DNA from: CAYOSF01 sp964406605
GTDB taxonomy: Bacteria > Chloroflexota > Dehalococcoidia > DSTF01 > RBG-16-68-14
DNA: 64,000 nt
Direction: 5' to 3'
NCBI GenBank assembly: GCA_964406605.1
Contig: CAYOSF010000010.1
Span: forward strand, 1-64,000
Of this stretch, positions 8,921-17,768 are shown in pieces. The stretch's first letter is position 1, and each line of letters starts with the position of its first letter. The notes beneath the pieces are model-generated. The model had not been told where the DNA came from, made no database searches, and worked only from the letters and a program-made list of their open reading frames with translations. The translations under genes were made by a program, and so were the position numbers.

Positions 8921-9952
8921 GTGGCTACCTGGAAGAATCGGCTCAAGGGTGATCCCCTGCCATGGCTGCTGGAGCCCGACGAGGCCCAGCCGGCCGTGCG
9001 CTACTTCGCCCTCCGCGACCTGCTGGGGTGTCGTGACGACGACGAGGACCTGAGGGAAGCGCGGGCGGCCGTCATGAATACCGGCCCCGTGCCCGCGATC
9101 CTGGCGGCCCAAGAGGCCGAGGGCTACTGGCAGCAGCCTGGGCCCGGATATGGGCCGAAGTATAGGGGCACGGTGTGGCAGGTTACGTTCCTTGCCCAGT
9201 TGGGCGCGGACCCGGCCGATCCTCGAGTGCAAGCCGGATGCGACTACGTTCTGTCCCACAGCATCGCAAGCAAGGGCGGCTTCACCGTCACCGGCGCTCC
9301 CTCTGCGTTCATCCACTGCCTCGCCGGGAATCTGGGCGCCGCCCTCATCGATCTGGGCCGGCTGGACGACAAGACCCTTCAAAGGGCGCTGGACTGGCAG
9401 GCACGCGCGGTGACCGGCGAGGGTCTCGCCGCCGCTGAGGACCAAGACGCGCCGGATCGCTTCTACAAGTCGGGGACCTGCGGGCCTCTCTTCGCCTGTG
9501 CCGCCAACACGCGCCTTCCCTGCGCCTGGGGCGCGGTCAAGGCGATGCTGGCGCTGAGCAAGGTGCCGCAGCGGCGTCGCTCGCGTGCGATCAAGGCGGC
9601 GATCGAACAGGGCGCGGAGTTCCTGCTGGGCTGCGACCCGGCAGTCGCCGACTACCCGTTCGGCTACGGCAAGCGGCCCAGCTCGAGCTGGTTCAAGTTC
9701 GGCTATCCAATCGGCTACGTTACCGACGTGCTCCAGATCCTCGAGGTAATGGCCGCCCTGGGCCGTGCCCGCGACCCCGGGCTGGCCAGGGCCTTCGACC
9801 TGGTCGAAAGCAAGCAGGACGAGACCGGTCGCTGGAAGCTGGAGTACACTTACAACGGCAAGACATGGGCCGACGTGGAGGCCAAGGGCGCCCCCAGCAA
9901 GTGGGTCACTCTCCGCGCCCTTCGGGTGCTAAGGGCCGCGTACGGGCGGTGA
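8921..9952 (+). CDS. Alpha/alpha-toroid (prenyltransferase / squalene-cyclase-like) protein of unknown function
   Basis: The 343-residue soluble protein has repeated helix pairs with W, G and P at regular spacing (for example WLLEPD, YWQQPGPGYGPKYRGTVWQ, GGF). This pattern is typical of terpene-cyclase / prenyltransferase alpha-alpha barrels. Relatives are sometimes mislabelled 'nitrogen fixation protein NifH' in databases, but no P-loop is present, so that name is wrong. No DXDD cyclase motif or clear zinc site was seen, so catalysis is not established. The GTG at 8921 is preferred because GGAGG (8911-8915) lies 5 nt upstream; a GTG at 8915 overlaps that SD. The gene is followed by a bidirectional GC hairpin. 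Confidence 0.7.
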   Translation: MATWKNRLKGDPLPWLLEPDEAQPAVRYFALRDLLGCRDDDEDLREARAAVMNTGPVPAILAAQEAEGYWQQPGPGYGPKYRGTVWQVTFLAQLGADPADPRVQAGCDYVLSHSIASKGGFTVTGAPSAFIHCLAGNLGAALIDLGRLDDKTLQRALDWQARAVTGEGLAAAEDQDAPDRFYKSGTCGPLFACAANTRLPCAWGAVKAMLALSKVPQRRRSRAIKAAIEQGAEFLLGCDPAVADYPFGYGKRPSSSWFKFGYPIGYVTDVLQILEVMAALGRARDPGLARAFDLVESKQDETGRWKLEYTYNGKTWADVEAKGAPSKWVTLRALRVLRAAYGR

Positions 9953-10364
9953 CCGCTGTCGGCGTGTGCCCGGCTGCTCATTCAACGCGTCGATCTCCAA
10001 TTCGATTTGACGGGGCAACCGAGAACGGTGTATCGGCGCTGAACACCTCAAAACAACCTGGAGAAGTACTTGATCTCACCCATGACAGCCTTTCAGGCGA
10101 ATGCTACGCTCGATCCTGGCTGGTGGTTGGTAGTACCTCCTACCGACTGCTGAGGGCTCCGCCGGCCGGTTCGAGCCGCGGCCTGGGGTGTTCCCGGTTT
10201 CCGGCTGGTCAGGGCCCCGCCACCGGGCATAGCCGTCACGCCACCAGTCCAGTAGTCACGGTACGGCAGCTATCCCGGTTACGACGCAGGCGGCCCGCCC
10301 AATGGGCCGCCTCGTCACATTCGGCGTCAGCCACGCTCATTGGCAGGTATTCGCTGCCCGGGTT
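9953..10364. other. Convergent intergenic region
   Basis: The region between the toroid protein and the MFS pump carries no supported gene. A T-loop-like GGTTCGAGCC near 10170 has no tRNA around it. The region holds the hairpin at 10289-10311. Confidence 0.5.
10289..10311. terminator. Bidirectional GC hairpin between convergent genes
   Basis: A perfect 8-bp stem (GGCGGCCC / GGGCCGCC) with a 7-nt loop lies between convergent genes. T-runs are absent on both sides. The position favours shared termination. Confidence 0.5.
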
Positions 10365-11930
10365 TCAGGTTTGCCGAGGCTTGAAACGGCCGTTTCCCGG
10401 TCCGTCTCCTGATGAAGCGAACGCGGGGCCGGGGCCGGGAGCGGGAGTTGGCTGGGGTTGCGGGCCTCGGAGCACTGAAGCCAGAATGCCGACTAACAGG
10501 ACAGCCATCGCGCCGTACATCGCCACGTGGATGCCGTCGAGAAAGACGGGCGTTATCTCCCCTCTTATCGTCGGGTTGCTGACGGCCCCCTGCAAGCTGC
10601 CTGTGAACCCCTGCGACGCCAGCCGCGACGTGACGATGGTGCCCCACAGTGTGATGCCCAGCGAGCTTCCCGCGTTGCGCATGGTCGCAATGAAGCCGGA
10701 CGCCACCCCGTACTGCTCCCGAGGCACGGAGCCAAAGATGAAGCTGTTGTTGGGTGATTGGAACATACCGATGCCCAGGCCCAGGAGCATCAGCGTGCCT
10801 ATAATCGGTAGGTGCCCCTGACCGGCCGTGGTGACCTGGGAAAGGAGGAAGAAACCCGAGAGCGAGATCGAGAGGCCGAGTGTGGCCAGGCCTCGTGAGC
10901 CGTAGCGGTCCGAGAGTCGCCCGCTGACCGGGGCTATCAGTGCCATGGTGAGCGGCACCGTCGTCATCAGGATACCCGCCGTCCTGGCGCTGAGGGCCAG
11001 CGCCACCTGGAGGTAGAACGGCATGAGGAATGTGCTCGCCTGTTGACCGACGAAGGTCGAAAAACTCGCGGTGCAGCCGGCAGAGAAGCCCCAGATGCGA
11101 AAGAGGCTCAGACGAATCGTGGGGTAAGCGTTCCTGAGTTCAACGGCGACGAAGACGACCACCAGGACGAGGCTGCCAGAAAACAAGGCTAGAAGTGCGG
11201 GCGAGGTCCAGCCCATATCCGGCCCGCGGTTCAACGCGAACAGGAACGTGAAGAGAAAGGCGGCCCAGAGAGCCGCCCCCAACCAGTCGAATGGTTCCCG
11301 CCTCGTGCCGCGCGGCATGGAGATCCTTGCTTCGTCCAAGACCAGAGACGCCAGCGGAATGGCCAGCAACCCCACCGGGAGGGCGACAAAGAAGATGGAG
11401 CGCCACCCCAGTGCATCCGTCAGCACGCCACCGATGGTCGGGCCCGTTACCAGTCCGGCGGCGACGATCGTTCCGTTCAGGCCCAGGGCCTTGCCCCGCT
11501 CTTCAGGCGGGAAGACTGCGGCCGTAATGGCAGCGCCGTTGGCCTGGATCATGGCCCCGCCTACGCCGGTCAGTGCGCGGGCCAGGATGAGATGCGTGAC
11601 GCTGTGCGAAAAGCCGGCCAGCACGTTGCCCACGGTGAACACGGCGAAGCCCGCGATGTAGATTCTCTTGCGCCCGATGAGGTCCGCAAAGCGCCCAAAG
11701 GTGAGGAGGAGGGAAGTAATCGTCAGCAGGTATGCCAGCACAACCCACTGGATGGCACTGAGGCTTGCGCTCAGGTCCTTCATGATCTGGGGCAGGGAGA
11801 TGTTGACGATGCTGATGTCCAGCGTGGACATGAAGACGCCGACAGAGACCGCGGAGAGGGCCCACCACTTGTGTTGGGGGCCCTGGGCGGCGCGCCCAAG
11901 CCTCCGGATCAAGTCGACAGGATGTCGCAA
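10365..11930 (-). CDS. DHA2-family MFS drug/proton antiporter (EmrB/QacA type), 14 TM
   Basis: The 521-residue protein has about 14 TM helices and the DHA2 signatures: LDISIVNISLP in TM1 (motif D), GRFADLIGRKR in loop 2-3 (motif A) and GPTIGGVL in TM5 (antiporter motif C). It is predicted to export amphipathic or cationic compounds by proton antiport in the cytoplasmic membrane. The C-terminus is Pro/Gly-rich. The TTG at 11930 is supported by GGAGA about 6 nt upstream and no better start exists downstream near the first helix. No fused or neighbouring EmrA/MFP partner or TetR-type regulator is visible. Confidence 0.9.
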   Translation of the reverse strand: MRHPVDLIRRLGRAAQGPQHKWWALSAVSVGVFMSTLDISIVNISLPQIMKDLSASLSAIQWVVLAYLLTITSLLLTFGRFADLIGRKRIYIAGFAVFTVGNVLAGFSHSVTHLILARALTGVGGAMIQANGAAITAAVFPPEERGKALGLNGTIVAAGLVTGPTIGGVLTDALGWRSIFFVALPVGLLAIPLASLVLDEARISMPRGTRREPFDWLGAALWAAFLFTFLFALNRGPDMGWTSPALLALFSGSLVLVVVFVAVELRNAYPTIRLSLFRIWGFSAGCTASFSTFVGQQASTFLMPFYLQVALALSARTAGILMTTVPLTMALIAPVSGRLSDRYGSRGLATLGLSISLSGFFLLSQVTTAGQGHLPIIGTLMLLGLGIGMFQSPNNSFIFGSVPREQYGVASGFIATMRNAGSSLGITLWGTIVTSRLASQGFTGSLQGAVSNPTIRGEITPVFLDGIHVAMYGAMAVLLVGILASVLRGPQPQPTPAPGPGPAFASSGDGPGNGRFKPRQT

Positions 11931-12072
11931 CTGGATCTCCTAGCACGCCTGCAAAGCCGGTCTACTCCGCGGTCATGGTCGCAGGCAGGAACGCCGCCGT
12001 GCAAGCATGCGGGACGCGTCGCCGAGGGCTGGGTCGGGTCACCGCCGCTGGCAATCACGATGGGCGGCCTGG

Positions 12073-12717
12073 CTATCGCTGTTCGGCGAGTTGCTGGAAC
12101 GCCGTTCCCGGCGGTCCTTCCGCCAGCCGCCGCCGGATCTCTTCGGCGCACTTCTCCGGGCTCAGACGCGACGTATCGACCTCCAGGTCGTAGATGCCTG
12201 GTTTGTGGACCTCCTCCTGCCAGAGGAGAACCGGCGCGGGAACCGGTTCGTCACTCGAGCCAACGACGTATCTCCCGGGCGGTGCCTCGCTGCGACGCTT
12301 CATGATCTCCTCTATAGGACAACGTACGCCAACGAACAGAACGGGGAGCCCCGCGAGCCTTCGCGCGCAATCGCCCAACACGTGCGGGTGGATCGCGCCG
12401 TGGTGACCGACTTCGCTGACGACGTTCAGGCCGAGCCTGCTGTGGGCCGCGATCGATTCGTAGAGGGCTGCGTAGAGTACCGGCACGAGCGGCTCCAGCT
12501 CCGAACGGTCGCCTCCGAGACCCGGTCCCGGTCCCGGCCGGAGACCGATGCCGGGCTGGTACCGCTCGGGGGTGACGCCTCTCGCGAAGACATCCACGCC
12601 TAGATTCATCCACACGCCATCGAACGTGTCTTGGACGACCCTGACGATGCTTGACTTACCGGAACGAGGTGCGCCGTTCAGGATGACTATTTGACCCGAC
12701 ATCGTTGGCTGGTCCAA
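12073..12717 (-). CDS. Chloramphenicol 3-O-phosphotransferase-like P-loop kinase
   Basis: The 214-residue protein resembles the CPT family (Streptomyces venezuelae chloramphenicol phosphotransferase and relatives). Features are an N-terminal Walker A (GAPRSGKSS), an NLGVD segment matching the catalytic-Asp region, a V-G-V-R-C-P strand and a YDLEVDTS strand near the C-terminus. CPT enzymes phosphorylate a hydroxyl of the antibiotic. Many family members have unknown substrates, so a resistance role is only a possibility. The TTG at 12717 has AAGGAG 6-8 nt upstream; an in-frame ATG at 12702 has no SD. A drug-efflux gene lies downstream on the same strand, 143 bp away. Confidence 0.75.
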   Translation of the reverse strand: MDQPTMSGQIVILNGAPRSGKSSIVRVVQDTFDGVWMNLGVDVFARGVTPERYQPGIGLRPGPGPGLGGDRSELEPLVPVLYAALYESIAAHSRLGLNVVSEVGHHGAIHPHVLGDCARRLAGLPVLFVGVRCPIEEIMKRRSEAPPGRYVVGSSDEPVPAPVLLWQEEVHKPGIYDLEVDTSRLSPEKCAEEIRRRLAEGPPGTAFQQLAEQR

Positions 12718-12847
12718 TGTAGTCTCCTTGCTTTGTTCTCGGACCGGACGTCACGGGGCTCACATCGAAGGTGGTTGGTGGAGGCCGGCTGCTAGGACGA
12801 CCGTGGACGGCAGGACTTGCCGTGGCGGCTCTCCGGAAAAACGGGCC

Positions 12848-13092
12848 TGGCCCGGCTGACAAGAATCGAGCCCGCGGCAGTTCGCCTGCAGACTCCCCCG
12901 CGGCGAATCAGGATATCCAGAAGCGTCCCCGGAAGCTCAGCCTTGCCCGGCGGCCCTGGGCAGGATGCCGGGCTGTCCCGAATCACGGTCCGGAGCCACG
13001 CGTGCCCCGGAGAGGCGTTCTCCAATTGGCTCTACCGGGAAGGGTACACGCACGATTCGATGCCCGCTAGGCTCAGGCCGCAGGTGAGCATC
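12848..13092. repeat. Dispersed ~243-bp non-coding repeat, copy 1 (tRNA-like end)
   Basis: The segment aligns along its full length, by eye at roughly 70-75% identity, with 56649-56890. Conserved blocks include CTCCCCCGCGGCGA, GGGCTGTCCCGAATCAC and the CTCAGGC.GC.GG end. The low-coordinate end, read on the minus strand, resembles a tRNA T-arm and acceptor end: GCGGG, a CTCGATT loop, CTTGT, then an end in GCCA. This copy is more diverged from tRNA-Gly than copy 2. No protein-coding potential is seen. Confidence 0.65.
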
Positions 13093-13105
13093 CTCTGTGC
13101 GGTGC

Positions 13106-13240
13106 TTCCTAGACCCCTGAGGGGCACGTCCGTGCGGTGCCGCCCGGACAGGACCCGCATCTGTAGGAGGCAGGCGCGGATTGGGCGGATGTAGCAGGTA
13201 GATGGCGGAGGTCGACGTGCCCCTCAGGGGCACCCAGGAA
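13106..13240. mobile_element. MITE-like element with terminal inverted repeats, copy A
   Basis: The 135-bp non-coding element is bounded by near-perfect terminal inverted repeats of about 25 bp (outer TTCCT...AGGAA, inner GAGGGGCACGTC / GACGTGCCCCTC). Its reverse complement aligns along its full length with 17895-18030, including a nearly unbroken shared core around CATCCGCCCAATCCGCGCC. No target-site duplication is evident. It lies 14 bp from repeat copy 1. Confidence 0.75.
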
Positions 13241-13300
13241 GCATGCGCATGGCATGTCGTGTGAGGTTGCGGCAGCGGTCATGAGATGACGCCTGTTCGG

Positions 13301-13732
13301 TCACCGCTCCGGTGGCGTGTGAAGAAGGTGCTCGACTGGTTCGTGCTCGTCGTGGGCCAGGGGCGAGCGTACGGATAGAGAGGGCTGTCTTCCGTCGGGC
13401 CGTCGGCCGTCCTTGCACCCTACGCCGTCCGCTGCCCGTCGAAGCGCCGCCCGAACCGCTGCGCCAACCGCCGTGGTGAAGGGGGCCGAGTATCGCACTT
13501 CCAGCTCGAGGATTGTGGCCCCGTCGGCTGTGTCTACGGGTCTATCCACCAGGATCTCGCGCAGAACGCGTTCGAGGCCGGGGAATTGCAGGTTCGTGTG
13601 CGCTGCGACGATGCGGCGCGTGCACGGATCCACCTCCAGCTCCACCGCGACGCTCGACGCTGCCGCGACGAGAGGCTGCGGCAGGCGGGCCTGGCCCACG
13701 TAGACCATCGGGGAATGGGAATTGTGTCCCAT
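13301..13732 (-). CDS. DUF3870 domain protein
   Basis: The 143-residue protein has a central region (about 9-95) that fits DUF3870: a G-x-A-x-L-P start, a V-E-L-E-V-D strand, an I-V-A-A-x-T-N segment and an L-V-D/G pair before a helical end. A second, diverged DUF3870 gene lies at 51211-51597. The function of the family is unknown. The C-terminal 30 residues are charged and low in complexity. The ATG at 13732 is chosen over the longer frame because GGAGGAGGG sits 6 nt upstream. It is a single gene, and a repeat nest follows its 3' end. Confidence 0.65.
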   Translation of the reverse strand: MGHNSHSPMVYVGQARLPQPLVAAASSVAVELEVDPCTRRIVAAHTNLQFPGLERVLREILVDRPVDTADGATILELEVRYSAPFTTAVGAAVRAALRRAADGVGCKDGRRPDGRQPSLSVRSPLAHDEHEPVEHLLHTPPER

Positions 13733-14110
13733 GGCGACCCTCCTCCTTGGTGCGCCAGGGGACACGTAGGTCAGTTCAGTGGAGAACCGCCGGGTCTCGC
13801 TCCCGAGTTGCGCTGTTGAAACTGCTGTACCTTGACCACCATTTTGCCCCCTTATGCGTGCGGAGGCCATGAGGGATCTCCCTATTTCTCCCGTGCAGGA
13901 AGAGGCCGAAACAGAAGCGAACGCCCGAATTCATCGATGGGGCTGGGTCCCCGGTCTTCGGCCTCTGGACCCGTGATCGGCGTGAATCCCAGCGCTGTTC
14001 TCGGCGCGCTCCTGACGGAGGCGGGCCACCTCAGGATCGCTCCTTTGATAGATACTGAAAGGTAGCGCTCCGCCCGATGCTCAGACATGGGGAATCGAAA
14101 GGGATGGGCG

Positions 14111-15001
14111 ATGAACAAGAAGATCGGTGAACTGCGCTCTCGCAAGGGGGGGTGGCCGCAACACCAGCAGCCGCAGACGCCACCCGCGGTGGAGACGCCC
14201 GTCCAAGTGCCGACCCGTCTCACGCAGCCCGCGCGGAGCGACAGCCCCTCGGCGAAGCGGCTCCGGCGCGCTCGGGCGGCCCATCGGGGCTACTTCCGCT
14301 GGCTGCGCCTCAGCCGGCTGGCCCAGGCGGCCTTCATCGTGTTCGCGGCCTTCTTCTTCCTCTGGGCCCTGCCGTGGCTGCCCAAAGGTCTTGATACCGA
14401 TGACTACACGCCGGAGCTTGCCCTCACCGTGTATCTCGTGGTAGGCGTGGCTGCCGCTGCCATCTTTGCCTCGGTCTTCCAAGAGCTGGCTCGACGCCAC
14501 CGCGAGCGCCTCGTGCTCCTGGGTGAGTTCTTCGACGAAACGACCGGACTTCACAGCCGAACGTACCTGAACGACAGGATTGCCCTTGAGTGCGAGCGTG
14601 CGAAGCGGGGCGGGGCTGTCTTCTCCCTCTTGGTGCTCAAGTTCCATTTCGGCGGATCTGTCGCCAGGCGCACTTCCGCGCTCTCTCGCGCGGCACTCCA
14701 AGATCTGGCACAGCTCATAGACAGCAGGACACATCCCTCAGATCTGGTCGCTCGTCTCAGCGGTGCGGAGCTGGCGGTTCTCGCCACCGGCGTGGATCGC
14801 GCGGGCAGAAAAGTGCTCGTGGACCGCCTGCGCGGAGAGCTGGAGGCCGCGTTGCCCCGGCTTCTCTCCGACTCAGCAACCGCCGGAGTGCAGTGGGGCG
14901 CCGCAACCTTCGGCGAGGACGGTACCAGTCCCGATGCCCTCGTCCAGACTGCCAGGACCGATTCAATCCTGGCCGTGCGGCGTCGGGGCGAGGCCGCCTG
15001 A
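14111..15001 (+). CDS. Two-TM membrane protein with degenerate GGDEF domain
   Basis: The 296-residue protein has a basic, Pro/Gln-rich N-terminus, two TM helices (about 72-90 and 103-125), and a C-terminal region with the GGDEF fold pattern: DETTGLHSRTYL, a SLLVLKFHF strand, then DLVARLSGAEL where RxGGDEF is expected. The active-site GGDEF is replaced by SGAEL and the metal-binding Asp of the LDLD strand is K/F. It is therefore probably not a cyclase, and may be a c-di-GMP-related binding or scaffold protein. ATG 14111 is preferred over ATG 14087 because AAAGGG lies about 8 nt upstream. Confidence 0.7.
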   Translation: MNKKIGELRSRKGGWPQHQQPQTPPAVETPVQVPTRLTQPARSDSPSAKRLRRARAAHRGYFRWLRLSRLAQAAFIVFAAFFFLWALPWLPKGLDTDDYTPELALTVYLVVGVAAAAIFASVFQELARRHRERLVLLGEFFDETTGLHSRTYLNDRIALECERAKRGGAVFSLLVLKFHFGGSVARRTSALSRAALQDLAQLIDSRTHPSDLVARLSGAELAVLATGVDRAGRKVLVDRLRGELEAALPRLLSDSATAGVQWGAATFGEDGTSPDALVQTARTDSILAVRRRGEAA

Positions 15002-15172
15002 CGCTCCCCAGACCGGCTCCCTGGTCCCTGCTGATCCCGGTTCTCGTGATCCGGTCCGTTGCTCGAAGAGCATGGTGGCGCCCCGGCGGGAACGGTGTCC
15101 GCTTGCCATAGCCGCCACGCATGTCGACCCGAGGATCGATCGGCTAACTAGTCGAGGCGAAAGGCGGCGCTC

Positions 15173-15898
15173 TTATGCAGCCTCTGGCAGGCTGCCCTGT
15201 AGTGCGGCGAGGACTGCTGCTATGCGGTCAGGCACTCTCAGCTTGCGGAAGATGTGTCGAAGATGGGTCTTCACGGTGCCGACGCTCACGCCCAGCTGGC
15301 CAGCGATCTCCTTGTTGCGATGGCCCCGTGCCAGAGCGCGAAGGACCTCTTGCTCGCGCGGGCTCAGAGGCCTGAGCGCGGCCGGGTCGAGTTTGAGTGC
15401 CGGCTCCAGAGCATTGGGCGCCGGCAGGCCGTTGTTGAACGCGAGGTAGTCGAAGAGGCTGCGCGCGAGCCGCGCGTCGAGAGCGCCTCCACCTTGCAGA
15501 ACGTCGTCGATCGCTTCCAACAGGCGAGCGGCGGGCGCGTCACGGAGGAAGGCTCCCCTCGCGCCAGCCTGCAGAGGTTGCAGGAGGCTGTCGGCGGTTT
15601 CGCCGTCCACGAGAACGATCACGCGGGCATATGGATCCAGGCGGAGCGTCTGGCGTAGCGCGGTCAGAGTCTCCGCGGCGGCCCCGGCTTTGTCGGTACC
15701 TTCCGCCATCCCGAGGAAAATGACGTCAGGCGAGAGCTCCAGACAGGCGTCCACGATGTCTCGCGGCCGCTCAAGCTCACCGACGACCCGAAAGCGCTGG
15801 TCCGATGCGAGGACATCACGGATGCCCCGGCGCACCAGCTCCGCATCGTCGGCGACGAGGACGCGCACGCTCCCCGGTTGGCCCGCATGCTGTGCCAT
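15173..15898 (-). CDS. NarL/FixJ-type LuxR response regulator with degenerate receiver
   Basis: The 241-residue protein has an N-terminal receiver-like domain (about 11-130) and a C-terminal LuxR-type HTH (about 175-235: LSPREQEVL, NKEIA, VSVGTVKTHL). The acidic pair D17-D18 is kept. The phosphoacceptor is lost: G63 lies in the DVIFLGM strand where LLD is usual. The conserved Lys of the GYLLKDA strand is Arg (AFLRDA). It should bind DNA but is unlikely to be controlled by Asp phosphorylation. No histidine kinase is adjacent. The ATG at 15898 is set by a GAGAGGAGAG SD upstream. It is convergent with the degenerate-GGDEF gene. Confidence 0.85.
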   Translation of the reverse strand: MAQHAGQPGSVRVLVADDAELVRRGIRDVLASDQRFRVVGELERPRDIVDACLELSPDVIFLGMAEGTDKAGAAAETLTALRQTLRLDPYARVIVLVDGETADSLLQPLQAGARGAFLRDAPAARLLEAIDDVLQGGGALDARLARSLFDYLAFNNGLPAPNALEPALKLDPAALRPLSPREQEVLRALARGHRNKEIAGQLGVSVGTVKTHLRHIFRKLRVPDRIAAVLAALQGSLPEAA

Positions 15899-16349
15899 AG
15901 TCCGCTCTCCTCTCTTCGTCTTCCATTCTCTTGCGCCCTTGAGACCGTGCATATGAGGAAGGCGCTGCTTTCGGGCCGACGCGACTCCCAACAGCCCGCC
16001 TAGACAGCCTGATATGCTCGGTCCCATGCGCCTAGGACATGTCGCTGTCAGCCGATCGGCATACCCTTAGCTTGACAATCCCATGCACCGGGTCTTGAGG
16101 ATGTCCTCGCGACGAGAGCTCAGCGAACACCCTAGCGGCTTGAGCCGGCCCCGGACCCGCTTTGCAATGGATTGCCGAAGGCGTCCCCTACGGCCTTTCA
16201 CCCCGCATCCTTACGCCAAGGCCAAGGGGTCTGTGAGGCATTCTCACCGTCTCCTGCAAGAGGCTGCCTAGGCGGGTCGCCCGATTGACGCCTCGTGGAA
16301 GCTACCGGAGGATGAAAGAGTCAAACGTGCCAAGCCAGAGGGAGGACGC
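15899..16349. other. Divergent intergenic region at the head of the forward glycan operon
   Basis: The region should hold promoters for the LuxR gene and the Wzz/BY-kinase operon, but no clear -35/-10 pair was found. A 21-codon frame (ATG 16312 to TAG 16377) overlaps the next gene out of frame. Its SD is too close to the ATG to be convincing. Confidence 0.4.
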
Positions 16350-17768
16350 GTGGATTTTGCTCGATATGTCCGGCTAGTCGGACGGTGGTGGTGGTTGCTG
16401 GTGCTGGCAGTGCTTCTTGGGAGCGGGAGCGCCTACACCATCAGCCAGTTCATGACTCCAATCTATCGTGCGACGGCAACACTGCTTGTCAACCAGACGC
16501 AGTCGCCAGGCATCATCGCCTACAACGACATTCTGACCAGCGAGCGGTTGACAAAAACCTACCGGGAGCTGATCACCAAACGGCCGGTCATGGAAAGCGT
16601 GATCGAGGACCTTGGCCTTGAGATGAGTCCTGAAGAGCTGGCCTCGCTCACGGACGTTGACGTTGTGCAGGATACGCAACTGCTGCACCTCTCCGTCGAG
16701 CATGAGGATCCAACAACCGCCCAGGAGCTGGCCAACGCGGCCGCGGAGGCGTTCATCGCCAGCAACGAGCAGGAGGGGCTGACGCGGCCGGGTAGCGTCA
16801 GCATTGTGGAACCGGCGGTGACGCCCGGCAGCCCGGTCCGGCCGCGCACCACGCTGAATTCGCTTCTGGGCGCCCTCGCCGGCCTGTTCCTCGCTGGCGT
16901 ACTGGCTCTTGCATACGAGTACCTGGATGACACTGTCAAGACGCCGGAGGACGTGGAGGCGGCCACCGGTCTGCCGACGTTGGGCGGCGTCTCGCGCTTC
17001 CCCCGGACCCGGACGGACGCCCAGGGCCTGGTGGTGGCCTCTCCCAATCGGAGCGCCGCCGCGGAGGCGTATCGCGTTCTACGCACCAATCTTCGCTTCA
17101 GCATGATAGACGCGCAGACCGTCTTGGTCTCCAGCGCCAGCCCGGAGGAGGGCAAGAGCACCACCGTCGCGAACCTGGCCGTGGCCATCGCCCAGACCGG
17201 CCAGCGCGTCATCGTTGTCGATTCAGACCTGCGACGGCCTTTCCTGCACCGATTGTTCGAGCTGAGCAACGCGGCGGGCCTCACCAGCACGCTTCTCTCG
17301 GGAGACGTCGACCTGAGCCGCTTTCTGCAGCCAACGGGCTTCAAGAACCTGCAGGTGCTGACCAGCGGCCCGCTGCCCCCCAACCCTTCCGAGTTGCTCA
17401 GCTCTCGCCGCATGGACGCTGCGGTTGCCACGCTCCGGAGAGCGGCCGATATCGTCTTGTTCGACAGTCCTCCCGCTCTCGCCGTCGCGGATGCGTCCAT
17501 TCTGGCCGCAAAGGTGGACGGCACGCTGCTGGTTGTGGACGCTGGTCGCACGCGCGCCGTGGCCGCTCACAGAGCGGCGGAGGCGTTGGGCCGCTCCAAG
17601 ACGAAGCCGCTGGGAGCGACGTTGAACAAGCTGAGGGAGAGGGGTCGCGGCTACTATTACACGCACTACTACTCCAGCGAGGACGGATCCAAGAACGGCC
17701 ACCGAAGGCTGCGTCTTCCCTGGGGCAAGAAGACGCGCAAGGCTCGCCAGAGCAGGAGCTATGCGTAG
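16350..17768 (+). CDS. Wzz-type chain-length regulator fused to bacterial tyrosine kinase (BY-kinase)
   Basis: The 472-residue protein joins a Wzz domain (TM about 15-32, periplasmic region, second TM about 172-190) to a cytoplasmic BY-kinase. The kinase shows Walker A (EEGKSTT, K269), Walker A' (VVDSDLRRP) and Walker B (LFDSPPA). A C-terminal tyrosine cluster (YYY at 435-437, YY at 440-441) is the autophosphorylation site. These proteins set chain length and gate export of Wzy-made polysaccharides. The fused form is typical of Proteobacteria, Bacteroidetes and some Chloroflexi, whereas Firmicutes split it. GTG start with GGGAGGACGC just upstream. It overlaps the next small frame by 8 nt and opens the forward operon. 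Confidence 0.93.
   Translation: MDFARYVRLVGRWWWLLVLAVLLGSGSAYTISQFMTPIYRATATLLVNQTQSPGIIAYNDILTSERLTKTYRELITKRPVMESVIEDLGLEMSPEELASLTDVDVVQDTQLLHLSVEHEDPTTAQELANAAAEAFIASNEQEGLTRPGSVSIVEPAVTPGSPVRPRTTLNSLLGALAGLFLAGVLALAYEYLDDTVKTPEDVEAATGLPTLGGVSRFPRTRTDAQGLVVASPNRSAAAEAYRVLRTNLRFSMIDAQTVLVSSASPEEGKSTTVANLAVAIAQTGQRVIVVDSDLRRPFLHRLFELSNAAGLTSTLLSGDVDLSRFLQPTGFKNLQVLTSGPLPPNPSELLSSRRMDAAVATLRRAADIVLFDSPPALAVADASILAAKVDGTLLVVDAGRTRAVAAHRAAEALGRSKTKPLGATLNKLRERGRGYYYTHYYSSEDGSKNGHRRLRLPWGKKTRKARQSRSYA

Noticed and set aside
8921..9952. NifH (nitrogenase iron protein)
   Set aside because: Database relatives carry this label, but there is no P-loop or Fe-S cysteine pair; the pattern is an alpha/alpha toroid.
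10130..10180. Possible tRNA (GGTTCGAGCC loop)
   Set aside because: No acceptor, D or anticodon arm can be paired around it.
12848..13092. Reading the repeat as a tmRNA or complete tRNA
   Set aside because: No 5' acceptor partner or tag-peptide frame was found and two diverged copies exist; only a 3'-half tRNA likeness can be supported.
16312..16377. 21-codon leader peptide before the BY-kinase
   Set aside because: The GGAGG is adjacent to the ATG, too close to act as SD, and the peptide has no feature.
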